From the NCBI GenBank assembly GCA_029257865.1, contig JARIAN010000077.1, forward strand, positions 1-64,000: a stretch of 64,000 bases of DNA, read 5' to 3'. This DNA is from Phocaeicola sp. Its GTDB lineage: Bacteria; Bacteroidota; Bacteroidia; Bacteroidales; Bacteroidaceae. The notes beneath the pieces were generated by a model that was given only the letters and a program-made list of their open reading frames with translations, had not been told where the DNA came from and did no database searches. Positions within the stretch are counted from its first letter, which is position 1, and the number at the start of each line of letters is the position of its first letter. The translations under genes and the position numbers were made by a program. Below are positions 44,483-52,448 of the stretch, piece after piece.

Positions 44483-45292
44483 ATGATACAGACTATTTCC
44501 GATTTGAAGAAATCAGATAATTTTTTCCTGTTGGCAGGACCTTGTGTGATAGAAGGTGAAGAGATGGCGCTTCGCATCGCTGAGCGTGTAGTGAAGATGA
44601 CAGACCGTCTGGATATTCCTTATGTGTTCAAAGGTTCGTACCGTAAAGCTAACCGCTCACGCCTGGATTCGTTTACGGGTATCGGTGATGAGAAGGCGCT
44701 GAAGGTTTTGGCTAAGGTACGTCAGGAGTTTGGTGTACCGGTGGTGACGGATATCCATGCTGCCGAAGAAGCTGATATGGCCGCCGAGTATGTGGATATA
44801 TTGCAGATTCCGGCTTTTCTTTGCCGTCAGACTGATTTGTTGGTTGCGGCGGCACGTACAGGGAAAATCGTCAATATCAAGAAAGGCCAGTTCCTCTCTC
44901 CGGGAGCCATGCGCTTTGCTGCCGACAAGGTTGTTGAGGCTGGAAACTCTCAAGTGATGTTGACAGAGCGCGGCACAACTTTCGGTTATCAGGATTTGAT
45001 AGTAGACTACCGTGGTATTCCGGAAATGCAGGCATTTGGTCATCCTGTAATTTTAGATGTGACCCATTCATTGCAACAGCCTAACCAGACTTCGGGCGTG
45101 ACAGGCGGTATGCCGCAGCTGATTGAAACAGTAGCCAAGGCCGGAGTGGCAGTAGGAGTAGACGGGCTGTTTATGGAAACCCACGAAGACCCTACGGTGG
45201 CTAAGAGCGACGGGGCGAATATGTTGAGACTTGATTTGCTGGAGGGGCTGCTGGAGAAGTTGGTTCGTATTCGTCAGAGTATAATATTATAA
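44483..45292 (+). CDS. kdsA: 3-deoxy-8-phosphooctulonate (KDO-8-P) synthase
   Basis: A 269-residue TIM-barrel synthase that condenses arabinose 5-phosphate with phosphoenolpyruvate to make KDO 8-phosphate for lipopolysaccharide. The family motifs LLAGPCVIEGEE, FKGSYRKANRSRLDSFTG, NIKKGQFLSPGAM, TERGTTFGYQDL and DVTHSLQQP are intact. The metal-site cysteine AGPCV is present, together with a C-terminal DGANMLRLDLL, features of the metal-dependent class. Confidence 0.96.
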   Translation: MIQTISDLKKSDNFFLLAGPCVIEGEEMALRIAERVVKMTDRLDIPYVFKGSYRKANRSRLDSFTGIGDEKALKVLAKVRQEFGVPVVTDIHAAEEADMAAEYVDILQIPAFLCRQTDLLVAAARTGKIVNIKKGQFLSPGAMRFAADKVVEAGNSQVMLTERGTTFGYQDLIVDYRGIPEMQAFGHPVILDVTHSLQQPNQTSGVTGGMPQLIETVAKAGVAVGVDGLFMETHEDPTVAKSDGANMLRLDLLEGLLEKLVRIRQSIIL

Positions 45293-45322
45293 GATATTCT
45301 TTTTTTTGTCTTGATAAAAGAA

Positions 45323-45330
45323 TATCTTTG
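45323..45330 (+). promoter_or_regulatory. promoter -7 box for serS
   Basis: TATCTTTG, an exact TAnnTTTG match, lies 40 bp before serS. Confidence 0.6.
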
Positions 45331-45369
45331 CAACGCAAAACAAAAAAGTTAATATTAAATTAACAAGAT

Positions 45370-46644
45370 ATGCTTACTATAAAACAAATTACAGACAATA
45401 CCGAAAAGGTAATCAGTGGATTGGAAAAGAAGCACTTCGCCAATGCAAAAGAAACCATTGCACAGGTGCTTGAGTTGAATGATAAACGCCGTAATGCACA
45501 GAACCAGCTGGATAAGAATCTGGCTGAAATCAATGCCACTTCGAAAACCATCGGTATGCTGATGAAAGAAGGCAAGAAAGAAGAAGCTGAAGCTGCCAAG
45601 GCTCGTGTGGCTGAAATCAAGGAAGTGAGCAAAACTTTGCAAACTGAAATGGAACAGGCTGCCGAAGAAATGCAGAATGTACTTTACACTATTCCTAATG
45701 TTCCTTATGATGAAGTGCCTGAAGGTACAGGTGCCGAAGATAATGTAGTGGTGAAGATGGGAGGTATGGAAACAGAACTTCCTAAAGATGCACTGCCACA
45801 TTGGGAGTTGGCTAAGAAGTATGACTTGATTGACTTTGATTTGGGTGTGAAGATTACTGGTGCTGGTTTCCCGGTATATAAAGGTAAGGGTGCTCGCCTG
45901 CAGCGTGCGCTGATTAATTTCTTCTTGGATGAGGCTCGTGCTTCTGGTTATGAAGAAGTGATGCCTCCTACAGTTGTAAATGCCGCATCCGGTTATGGTA
46001 CAGGTCAGTTGCCTGACAAGGAAGGACAGATGTATCATTGCAATTTGGATGATCTGTATTTGATTCCTACTGCAGAAGTTCCTGTAACCAACATCTATCG
46101 TGATGTGATTCTGGACGAAAAGCAGTTGCCTATTAAAAACTGTGCATATACTCAGTGTTTCCGTCGCGAGGCTGGTTCTTATGGTAAGGATGTGCGTGGC
46201 TTGAATCGTTTGCACGAATTCTCTAAAGTGGAACTTGTACGTATTGACAAGCCGGAACACTCTAAAGCTTCTCACGAAGAAATGTTGAATCATGTAGAAG
46301 GTCTGCTTCAGAAGTTGGAGTTGCCTTACCGCATCTTGCGTCTTTGTGGTGGTGATATGAGTTTCACTGCAGCTATCTGCTACGACTTTGAAGTTTACTC
46401 AGAAGCTCAGAAGCGTTGGCTGGAAGTAAGCTCAGTGTCTAACTTCGATACTTACCAGGCTAACCGTCTGAAATGTCGTTTTCGTAACTCTGACAAGAAG
46501 ACTGAACTTTGCCATACTCTGAATGGCTCGGCACTGGCATTGCCTAGAATTGTGGCTGCATTGCTTGAAAACAACCAGACACCTGAAGGTATCCGTATCC
46601 CTAAGGCTTTGGTTCCATACTGTGGCTTTGAAATGATTGACTAA
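45370..46644 (+). CDS. serS: seryl-tRNA synthetase
   Basis: A 424-residue class-II synthetase charging tRNA-Ser. An N-terminal coiled-coil arm (about 1-105, rich in Lys/Glu heptads) binds the long variable arm of tRNA-Ser. The catalytic core has motif 2 FRREAGSYGKDVRGLNRLHEF-type and motif 3 GSALALPRIVAALLEN. Complete gene, followed by a terminator. Confidence 0.98.
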   Translation: MLTIKQITDNTEKVISGLEKKHFANAKETIAQVLELNDKRRNAQNQLDKNLAEINATSKTIGMLMKEGKKEEAEAAKARVAEIKEVSKTLQTEMEQAAEEMQNVLYTIPNVPYDEVPEGTGAEDNVVVKMGGMETELPKDALPHWELAKKYDLIDFDLGVKITGAGFPVYKGKGARLQRALINFFLDEARASGYEEVMPPTVVNAASGYGTGQLPDKEGQMYHCNLDDLYLIPTAEVPVTNIYRDVILDEKQLPIKNCAYTQCFRREAGSYGKDVRGLNRLHEFSKVELVRIDKPEHSKASHEEMLNHVEGLLQKLELPYRILRLCGGDMSFTAAICYDFEVYSEAQKRWLEVSSVSNFDTYQANRLKCRFRNSDKKTELCHTLNGSALALPRIVAALLENNQTPEGIRIPKALVPYCGFEMID

Positions 46645-46666
46645 TTATCTGAACGATACATATAAG

Positions 46667-46702
46667 AAAAGTTGCCTCTTTATCGGGGGCAGCTTTTTTT
46701 TC
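46667..46702 (+). terminator. terminator of serS
   Basis: GTTGCCTC pairs imperfectly with GGGGGCAGC and is followed by eight T residues. Confidence 0.7.
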
Positions 46703-46703
46703 T

Positions 46704-46741
46704 AAAAAAAGCAGGAGGACCAGTTTCTGCATTCCTCCTGC
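46704..46741 (-). terminator. terminator of the aquaporin gene
   Basis: GCAGGAGGA at 46711-46719 pairs with TCCTCCTGC at 46733-46741. On the minus strand it is followed by seven T residues. Confidence 0.8.
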
Positions 46742-46766
46742 TCAATATCATTCAATGGTCTTATTG

Positions 46767-47441
46767 TTATTTCCGTAAGAACTTCCATACCAAAGCACTG
46801 AATGCAGCCCCCACAAACGGGGCAACAATGAAGAGCCATAGCTGACTTGCAGCCTGTCCGCCTTCAACCAATGCCGGGCCGATGCTTCTTGCCGGATTGA
46901 CAGATGTTCCGGTGATAGGAATACAAACAATGTGGATTAATGCCAGTGTAAGACCGATGGCGAGCCCTGCCAAGTTGCCTGCCCCATGTTTCTCGTCGGT
47001 TGAACCCAATACCACCAAGACAAAGATAAAGGTGAATACCGCTTCGGCTATGAATGCCTGCCCCATTTCGCCTGCGTCAAAAGAGTTGGCTCCGGTCATA
47101 GTAGGGCCACCGTGAGCCCCGGTGCTGACAAGTAAGGCAAGAATCAGTGAACCGATGATAGCTCCTGCCACTTGGAACAGCATATACATACCTGCATCTT
47201 TGCTGCTCATCCTGCCGCTCATCCAAACTCCCAATGTGATAGCTGGGTTGATATGGCATCCGGAAATACCTCCAATGCAATATGCCATAGCCACTACGGA
47301 GAGTCCGAAGGCCAAGGCAACTCCTAATGTTCCTGTTCCTGCACCTACAGCATCAGCTGCGTTACCTGAAAAAACGGCACTACCACATCCTAGCAATACC
47401 AGGACCATGGTTCCAATTAATTCTGCAATGTACTTTTTCAT
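46767..47441 (-). CDS. aqpZ: aquaporin Z-type water channel
   Basis: A 224-residue major-intrinsic-protein channel with six membrane helices. Both pore loops keep the NPA motif (HINPAITLG and SVNPARSIG). The pore-lining residues around the second loop (TGTSVNPARS) resemble the water-selective AqpZ, not glycerol facilitators. Single gene; its likely -7-like box (TATCTTCG, 47577-47584, minus strand) implies a leader of about 130 nt. Confidence 0.94.
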   Translation of the reverse strand: MKKYIAELIGTMVLVLLGCGSAVFSGNAADAVGAGTGTLGVALAFGLSVVAMAYCIGGISGCHINPAITLGVWMSGRMSSKDAGMYMLFQVAGAIIGSLILALLVSTGAHGGPTMTGANSFDAGEMGQAFIAEAVFTFIFVLVVLGSTDEKHGAGNLAGLAIGLTLALIHIVCIPITGTSVNPARSIGPALVEGGQAASQLWLFIVAPFVGAAFSALVWKFLRK

Positions 47442-47908
47442 GATTTTTGATTTAAAAAATTAAATATAAAATGAGTTGTTTAGTCTAAGTAGCAAGTAGC
47501 ACTTGTTGCTTTCTTTCAAAAAGGTCTGAATGATGTTTGTTTTTGCTTTAATAGTCTTTTTATTATTAGATTATTGCGAAGATAATGAAAAGATACGGAA
47601 AATGCAATATCAGTTTTGTTTTTGTGATGGGCTCCTGTTGGTAATAGTGTCTAGTAGATAGTTTCAAAAGAACTGCTATTTTTTTCGTTGGCCTTTGTTG
47701 TTAAATAATGTAAATCACCTGTTCAGCATTCGCTTGTTTATGTATAAGAGTTCGAGTATTGCTAAATAATCGATTCTCATAGATTCATATTTTGTTTATC
47801 TGTTTCTGTTTCAGAATAATAAGGTTGATTTTTGTGTTTTAAATTTTTGTTGAAATAGCGCAGAAATCAGGAAAAAACATCTCTTTTTCTTCCGATTTTT
47901 GAAATTTT

Positions 47909-48040
47909 CCGACCATCTCTTCCAAATCCTCGGCATATTTTTCCCAAATCTTCTAATTATTTCAGTGAAAATGATTACATATTTCCTCCAAAATAATTAG
48001 AAGATTCCCCAAAAATGTCGGCATGATTTCATTCCTTTTT
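47909..48040. repeat. second degenerate array with 22-bp period (about six units)
   Basis: Cut at 22-bp steps from 47909, units align on C(C/G)G(A/C)C(A)TnTnTTCCnAAATC near 47909 and 47931, TTACATATTTCCTCCAAAAT near 47975 and TTAGAAGATTCCCCAAAAAT near 47997; the last (48019) again starts CGGCAT. The consensus differs from the array at 19037, but the period is the same. Confidence 0.6.
47947..48006. repeat. 16-bp perfect inverted repeat inside the array
   Basis: AATCTTCTAATTATTT at 47947-47962 is the exact reverse complement of AAATAATTAGAAGATT at 47991-48006, with 28 bp between. As RNA it would form a stable stem-loop on either strand; there is no T-run directly after it on the plus strand. 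Confidence 0.8.
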
Positions 48041-48299
48041 ATAAAAATAATAGAAATCCTCCTTATTTTCTCTCTAGTTGGTGTAATCTAATAGGATTGA
48101 AATGTTATAAAGTGTATATAGATATTTTCTTATATTAATAGTTTTATCTTGGATTTCCGCAAATTATCTCGACTCTCGTGTTATAAATGGATATTTTGTA
48201 AAACTCTTAAGTACATGACAAAAATTTGAAGACATCGAGTTTGATTTGTATTTCGGTCGTATAATTACATTTGGGATTTCCTCAAGGCCTAAAGCACAG

Positions 48300-48560
48300 A
48301 CCAAAAGGATTAATAATACAATGGAGAATAAACTGCTTGAAGGCAAGGTGTCATATAATATTAAGGAGCTTAGAGAGGCTGTGGAGAAAGCTGTGTTTTC
48401 TATAATACCGCACGACCTCACATGAGTATCAATCTGATGATACTTCAAAGGGCAGACACTCATACAGGCGAAATAAAGAAAGGATGGACCAGTTATAGAG
48501 ATATTGCCAATTATAAATCCCATAAATCGTTGCTCATTGTATCTAATTGTGATTTCGAAT
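48300..48560 (+). pseudogene. unidentified decayed coding sequence
   Basis: Protein-like segments occur in shifting frames on the plus strand: NTMENKLLEGKVSYNIKELR to IIPHDLT (stop at about 48425), then HEYQSDDTSKGRHSYRRNKE in another frame, and a 47-codon frame from ATG 48424 that ends at 48560, overlapping the 3' end of the neighbouring minus-strand gene. This is what a frameshifted gene looks like. Its family is not clear; a transposase is possible, but I cannot support it. Confidence 0.3.
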
Positions 48561-49164
48561 AGTTTTTAGTACCATACTTCTTCTCTCCTTCTTTCACAAA
48601 AATACCAGATGAATTTATTGAATATGTTTCGTCAACTTTGTAAACTGAAATCTGATCAAAAGCGTAGAACTTTACTGATGTTGAAGAGGTTGGAACTAGT
48701 TTAGTTATTGTCACTTTACCATCACTGGTTATTCTGAATTGTTTAGTTGCAATCAATCCAAACTGTATTTCCGACTCCAATACGCTCTTTATATCACCTT
48801 GTTTGTCTACTACAATTAAATATGTTGTTTGTAAATCTGTTGCTCCGCCAAATGTGACCGCCCCTATAATCCAATTACTATTTGGTACTTGAAACTTACC
48901 AAATAATATAGGGTTTAATTCAGGGTCACTACTAGCTAGAACGTAGTCTGTGCACTGAAAATCTTTATATAATTTATCGGGCATTACATTATTAGGATTT
49001 GTAATACCTACACTTTGAATTCTTAAATTATTTTTTCCTGCTTCATATGGCAAGTTGATGAATCTTATTTTTTCACATGCACTCTGTACACTATATTGTG
49101 CTTTTACTGACAGCATAGAACATGCACAAAACATGATTAATGCTAAAATTTTTTTTGTTCTCAT
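48511..49164 (-). CDS. exported protein of unknown function
   Basis: A 217-residue protein with a clean signal peptide (1-22, cut after VKAQ). The rest is beta-rich (WIIGAVTFGGATDLQTTYLIVV) with Tyr-rich strands and a Lys-rich C-terminus (KKYGTKNYSKSQLD). I recognise no family. Its -7 box (TAACTTTG, 49298-49305, minus strand) lies about 135 bp upstream. It is an isolated gene in a region of relic DNA and repeats, so it may be strain-specific accessory content. Confidence 0.7.
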   Translation of the reverse strand: MRTKKILALIMFCACSMLSVKAQYSVQSACEKIRFINLPYEAGKNNLRIQSVGITNPNNVMPDKLYKDFQCTDYVLASSDPELNPILFGKFQVPNSNWIIGAVTFGGATDLQTTYLIVVDKQGDIKSVLESEIQFGLIATKQFRITSDGKVTITKLVPTSSTSVKFYAFDQISVYKVDETYSINSSGIFVKEGEKKYGTKNYSKSQLDTMSNDLWDL

Positions 49165-49805
49165 ATTGCTTATGTCTTAACGTGAGTTTGATGAATTTTG
49201 TAGGTGCTTATAAATTGAGTGATTAGCAAAAAGATTGTGTATTTATAGTATTGACCTACAAATAACAACGAATAGTATTTGTTATAATCGCTTAAGGCAA
49301 AGTTATAGAATTGTTTAGTATTGTAGATTATTTAGCTTTGCTGATTTTCTTTTTTGCGATTTATTAACGCAATGATAACAGGATATACATTTTAATCTAC
49401 CCCAAAACGCAAGTATCACGGTGATTTAGTCTTTTAGATAAGTAGGGAAATTCCTATTAGAAGGAACGAAGGCTATAATGGAGTGATTTGAATACTCTAA
49501 AGAACTGGTCTTATTCTGCATTATTTGTAGACACCTTCTCTTCTGGAGCGCCCCGAAAGCCTAAAGAACTGGTCTTATTCTGCATTATTTGTAGACCCTA
49601 CAACTCTACACATAAATAAATGGGGCTGATAGTTAGATATTGTTATAATTTTGTAATTTTGTAATTTAAAATAAAGGACTATTGACTTTAATTGCAGCCG
49701 ATTTCAACAGTTTCTTTATTTTAGGAAAATAGCTTGGCTATTAATTAGGTCAGTTATTTTGATGGATTATATTAGTTTTATAGGTGCTGCAGAATTATTT
49801 TATCT
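49165..49805. other. gene-free interval carrying the CRISPR-like repeat pair
   Basis: Besides the promoter box of the minus-strand gene and the two 36-bp repeats, it holds a short TTTTGTAAT duplication near 49650. No cas gene or ORF over 60 codons is evident. Confidence 0.6.
49497..49596 (+). CRISPR. two-repeat CRISPR-like locus with a type V-A-like repeat, no cas genes
   Basis: Two identical 36-bp repeats (49497-49532 and 49561-49596) flank one 28-bp unique sequence. The repeat begins CTAAAGAACT and ends ATTATTTGTAGAC. Cas12a repeats have the same length, begin GTCTAA(A)GAAC in some species and end with a TCTAC-loop-GTAGA hairpin next to the spacer; here the equivalent is TCTGC-loop-GTAGA with one G-U pair. 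The spacer length fits. Only two copies and no cas12a, cas1 or cas2 within the window, so this would be an orphan or a decayed remnant. A chance direct duplication of 36 bp is the alternative. Confidence 0.55.
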
Positions 49806-51437
49806 ATGAGAAAATTCAATGGCAGATTTGTCATCCTTGTCTTGATGGGAATGAACATATACAACAATTACGCTCAGGGTTATAAGATGGATACTCCTAT
49901 TATGGGGTGGAGTTCTTGGAATACCTATCGGGTTGATATTAATGAAGCATTGATAAAGAAACAAACTGATGCGATGGTGTATAATGGTTTTAAAAAGGTG
50001 GGTTATCAGTTTGTGAATATTGATGATGGCTTTTTTGGATGGAGGGATGAAAAGGGACAACTTCATTCTCATCCTGAACGCTTTCCTAATGGTATGAAGG
50101 TGTTGGCAGATTATATTCATTCGAAAGGTTTGAAAGCTGGTATTTATTCTGAAGCGGGAGCTAACACATGTGGGTCTATTTGGGATTCCGATAAGAATGG
50201 TATTGGTGTTGGACTTTATGGATTTGAGCATCAAGACGCTTCTCTATTTTTTAATGAGTGGGGATATGATTTTATAAAGATTGATTATTGTGGCGCAGGG
50301 CAGCAACTTGAACTTGATGAAAAGGAGAGGTATAAAGAGATTGTTAATGCAATTCGTGAAGTGTCTTCGCGAAATATTTCTTTGAATATTTGTCGTTGGG
50401 CATATCCGGGTACTTGGGTAAAGAATTATGCACGTTCGTGGAGGATAAGTGAAGATATTTCACCTAATTGGGAATCCGTGAAACATATCATATCGAAAAA
50501 TTTATATTTGTCTGCATTTGCAGGAGAGGGGCACTATAATGATATGGATATGTTGGAGATTGGTCGTGGATTAAGTGAAGTGGAAGAAGAAACACATTTT
50601 GGGATGTGGTGCATTATGTGTTCACCGTTGCTTATAGGTTGTGATTTAACTACAATCCCTGAGAAGTCGATGGACTTGCTTAAGAATAAAGAACTAATAG
50701 CTATTAATCAAGACCCTCTTGGACTACAGGCTTATGTAGTACAACATAAAGGGGATGGATATGTACTTGTGAAGGATTTAGAAACAAGACAAGGAACGAA
50801 ACGTGCTGTAGCTTTGTATAACCCTTCGGGTAAATGGTGTTCTTTCAGTGTGCCTTTAGAAACTTTGGAACTTGCTGGAGTTGCAGAAATTCGTGATCTT
50901 GTAAGACGGAAGAATCAGGGTATTGTTAAAGATGTGATTGAATATGATGTGGAGCCTCACGGGGTCAAAATTTTATGTGTCAATGCTGAAAAAAGGTTAG
51001 AGCGTGTAGTGTATGAGGCGGAACAAGCTTACTTGAATGATTTTGATGATTTGGCAAAGCGCTCTCGTAGTGTTGCTTTTATGCCTTTTGAGGATGCTTC
51101 TGGAGGAATGACTGTATGCAACCTTGGTGGACACAAGAAAAATTATGCGGAATGGAATGATGTTTATAGTAAAAAAGGTGGTAGATATGAAATGAAAGTA
51201 TTTTATGTTCCTGCCGAGAAAAAGCAGTATTCTGTTATTGATCATAAGATTGAAGTTTCGGTGAATGGGGAACGTTTTTCATTTAGTAACCTAGAAAAGG
51301 AACGTTCTAAAGGAGTCATGTCCGTAGCTTTTGAAATAGACTTGAAACCTGGATATAATGTCATACGTATAGGAAGTCGTTATACATGGTCACCGGATAT
51401 AGATTGTTTTACATTGAAACCAATTCATCAGGATTGA
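49806..51437 (+). CDS. alpha-galactosidase (GH27) with C-terminal CBM35-like domain
   Basis: A 543-residue exported enzyme. Signal peptide 1-23 (NNYAQ). The GH27 barrel (about 28-300) starts with TPIMGWSSWNTYRVDINE, the nucleophile aspartate is in DFIKIDYCGAG, and the acid/base aspartate in WRISEDIS. A beta-sandwich domain (about 300-390) follows, and residues about 395-540 look like a CBM35 carbohydrate-binding module (VVYEAEQAYLND, ending YTWSPDIDCFTLKPI). It should hydrolyse terminal alpha-galactosides of plant or host glycans. No SusC/D genes adjoin it. Confidence 0.93.
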   Translation: MRKFNGRFVILVLMGMNIYNNYAQGYKMDTPIMGWSSWNTYRVDINEALIKKQTDAMVYNGFKKVGYQFVNIDDGFFGWRDEKGQLHSHPERFPNGMKVLADYIHSKGLKAGIYSEAGANTCGSIWDSDKNGIGVGLYGFEHQDASLFFNEWGYDFIKIDYCGAGQQLELDEKERYKEIVNAIREVSSRNISLNICRWAYPGTWVKNYARSWRISEDISPNWESVKHIISKNLYLSAFAGEGHYNDMDMLEIGRGLSEVEEETHFGMWCIMCSPLLIGCDLTTIPEKSMDLLKNKELIAINQDPLGLQAYVVQHKGDGYVLVKDLETRQGTKRAVALYNPSGKWCSFSVPLETLELAGVAEIRDLVRRKNQGIVKDVIEYDVEPHGVKILCVNAEKRLERVVYEAEQAYLNDFDDLAKRSRSVAFMPFEDASGGMTVCNLGGHKKNYAEWNDVYSKKGGRYEMKVFYVPAEKKQYSVIDHKIEVSVNGERFSFSNLEKERSKGVMSVAFEIDLKPGYNVIRIGSRYTWSPDIDCFTLKPIHQD

Positions 51438-51616
51438 AATGTTAAAGCACTTGATTGTTTATGGGCAATAATTGGTTTATTTAAAGATGATAGTATTAGT
51501 TTGCCGAATTTACTGGAAAGGCATAAGGGAATATAAAAAATAGCCTCAGCCCTATTAATAAATGTTATAAAGCAACTTTTGCGAAATTGAAAATTTGCAG
51601 GTTTCCCATAAATGTG

Positions 51617-51624
51617 TACCTTTG
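51617..51624 (+). promoter_or_regulatory. promoter -7 box upstream of the DUF4377 leader
   Basis: TACCTTTG, an exact TAnnTTTG match. Transcription from here would meet the terminator at 51668 before the DUF4377 gene. Confidence 0.55.
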
Positions 51625-51667
51625 TATCGTGTTTTTCATAGTATTAGATTTAAGGTTAACAAAGGTT

Positions 51668-51692
51668 GGAGTACAGCGGTACTCCTTTTTTT
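51668..51692 (+). terminator. early terminator between promoter and DUF4377 gene
   Basis: GGAGTA at 51668-51673 pairs with TACTCC at 51680-51685 and is followed by seven T residues. It would end a transcript of about 60 nt begun at the box at 51617. Confidence 0.65.
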
Positions 51693-51756
51693 ATACCTAT
51701 GGCTTTAGAGGTCTTCCTTTGGTATTGTAAAAGGATACTTTATAATTAAAATTGAG

Positions 51757-52137
51757 ATGCGTATGAAACCTATTATTGATTCTTTTTGTTTGGCAGGATT
51801 TTTGTGGTTGACTATTGCTTGTCGTTCTTTTTGTCCTATCGTCCAATCAGTTACATTAGATTTAACTATTGCTTCAGAAACTAGGATAGGATATGGAGTC
51901 GGTCCGCAGACCTGTATGCTTGTCAAATACTCTTCCGGAGAGCCGTGGCAATACATGTATTCTGAAATAGAAGGTTTTGAATATGAATCTGGTTATGAGT
52001 ATCGGCTGGTCGTGTTGAGGGCTGAGCGGAAGAATCCTCCTCAAGATGCCTCTAGGTATTGTTTTTCTTTGAAGAAAATTCTTTCGAAGAAGAAAGTGCA
52101 ATCGGTTGGCTTGCCTGGGAATGAACTATTGCACTAA
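51757..52137 (+). CDS. small DUF4377 exported protein
   Basis: A 126-residue protein whose middle and end fit DUF4377: VGPQTCMLVKYSSGEPWQYMY, then IEGFEYESGYEYRLVV and NPPQDASRYCFSLKKILSKK. The N-terminal stretch (IIDSFCLAGFLWLTIACRSF) is a signal or lipoprotein-like segment. ATG at 51757 or 51763 are equally possible starts. Domain members are small periplasmic or surface proteins without known function, sometimes linked to META-domain lipoproteins. Confidence 0.78.
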   Translation: MRMKPIIDSFCLAGFLWLTIACRSFCPIVQSVTLDLTIASETRIGYGVGPQTCMLVKYSSGEPWQYMYSEIEGFEYESGYEYRLVVLRAERKNPPQDASRYCFSLKKILSKKKVQSVGLPGNELLH

Positions 52138-52448
52138 AATAGAGTATAGATGTGGGTTTGCTATGTCATAGTATTTGCTGTCCGTTGAATCATAGAGAGA
52201 TAAGAGTTTCGGTGGAAATAGCTTATTGGTGTTGTAAATCAGATCTTAATATCCGATATGTCTTTTGATAATTTACTTATAATGATAGGTATCGAAGGCA
52301 ATGGGTTGCCGTTTGATACATTGAGTTTGCTAATATTGTAGTTCGTATATCACTGCTGAATATAGTGGATTCGTCGAATATAGCCACAGTTTTGGTAGTG
52401 GCACTTTTAGAATTTAGAAAAAAATTAATATAATATATACTTGGAAGA
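52138..52448. other. gap between DUF4377 and second MATE gene
   Basis: 310 bp without a gene. A GCCAC/GTGGC stem with a TTTTA end near 52382-52405 may terminate upstream transcription. Nothing else stands out. Confidence 0.4.

Larger units (their letters stand above)
47442..48510. other. gene-poor interval of about 1 kb
   Basis: Very A/T-rich DNA holding a 22-bp-period repeat array and its inverted repeat (47909-48040), plus degraded coding sequence (48300-48560). No intact gene is convincing; the open frame on the minus strand at 48164-48523 is antisense to relic reading frames and low-complexity. Confidence 0.6.

Noticed and set aside
45355-46293. Long open frame (312 codons) on the minus strand opposite serS
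   Set aside because: It lies wholly antisense to a clear full-length SerS and is rich in Phe, His and Ile as expected of a shadow frame; no family pattern.
48164-48523. Open frame of 119 codons on the minus strand
   Set aside because: Low-complexity, no start context or promoter, antisense to the relic frames at 48300-48560.
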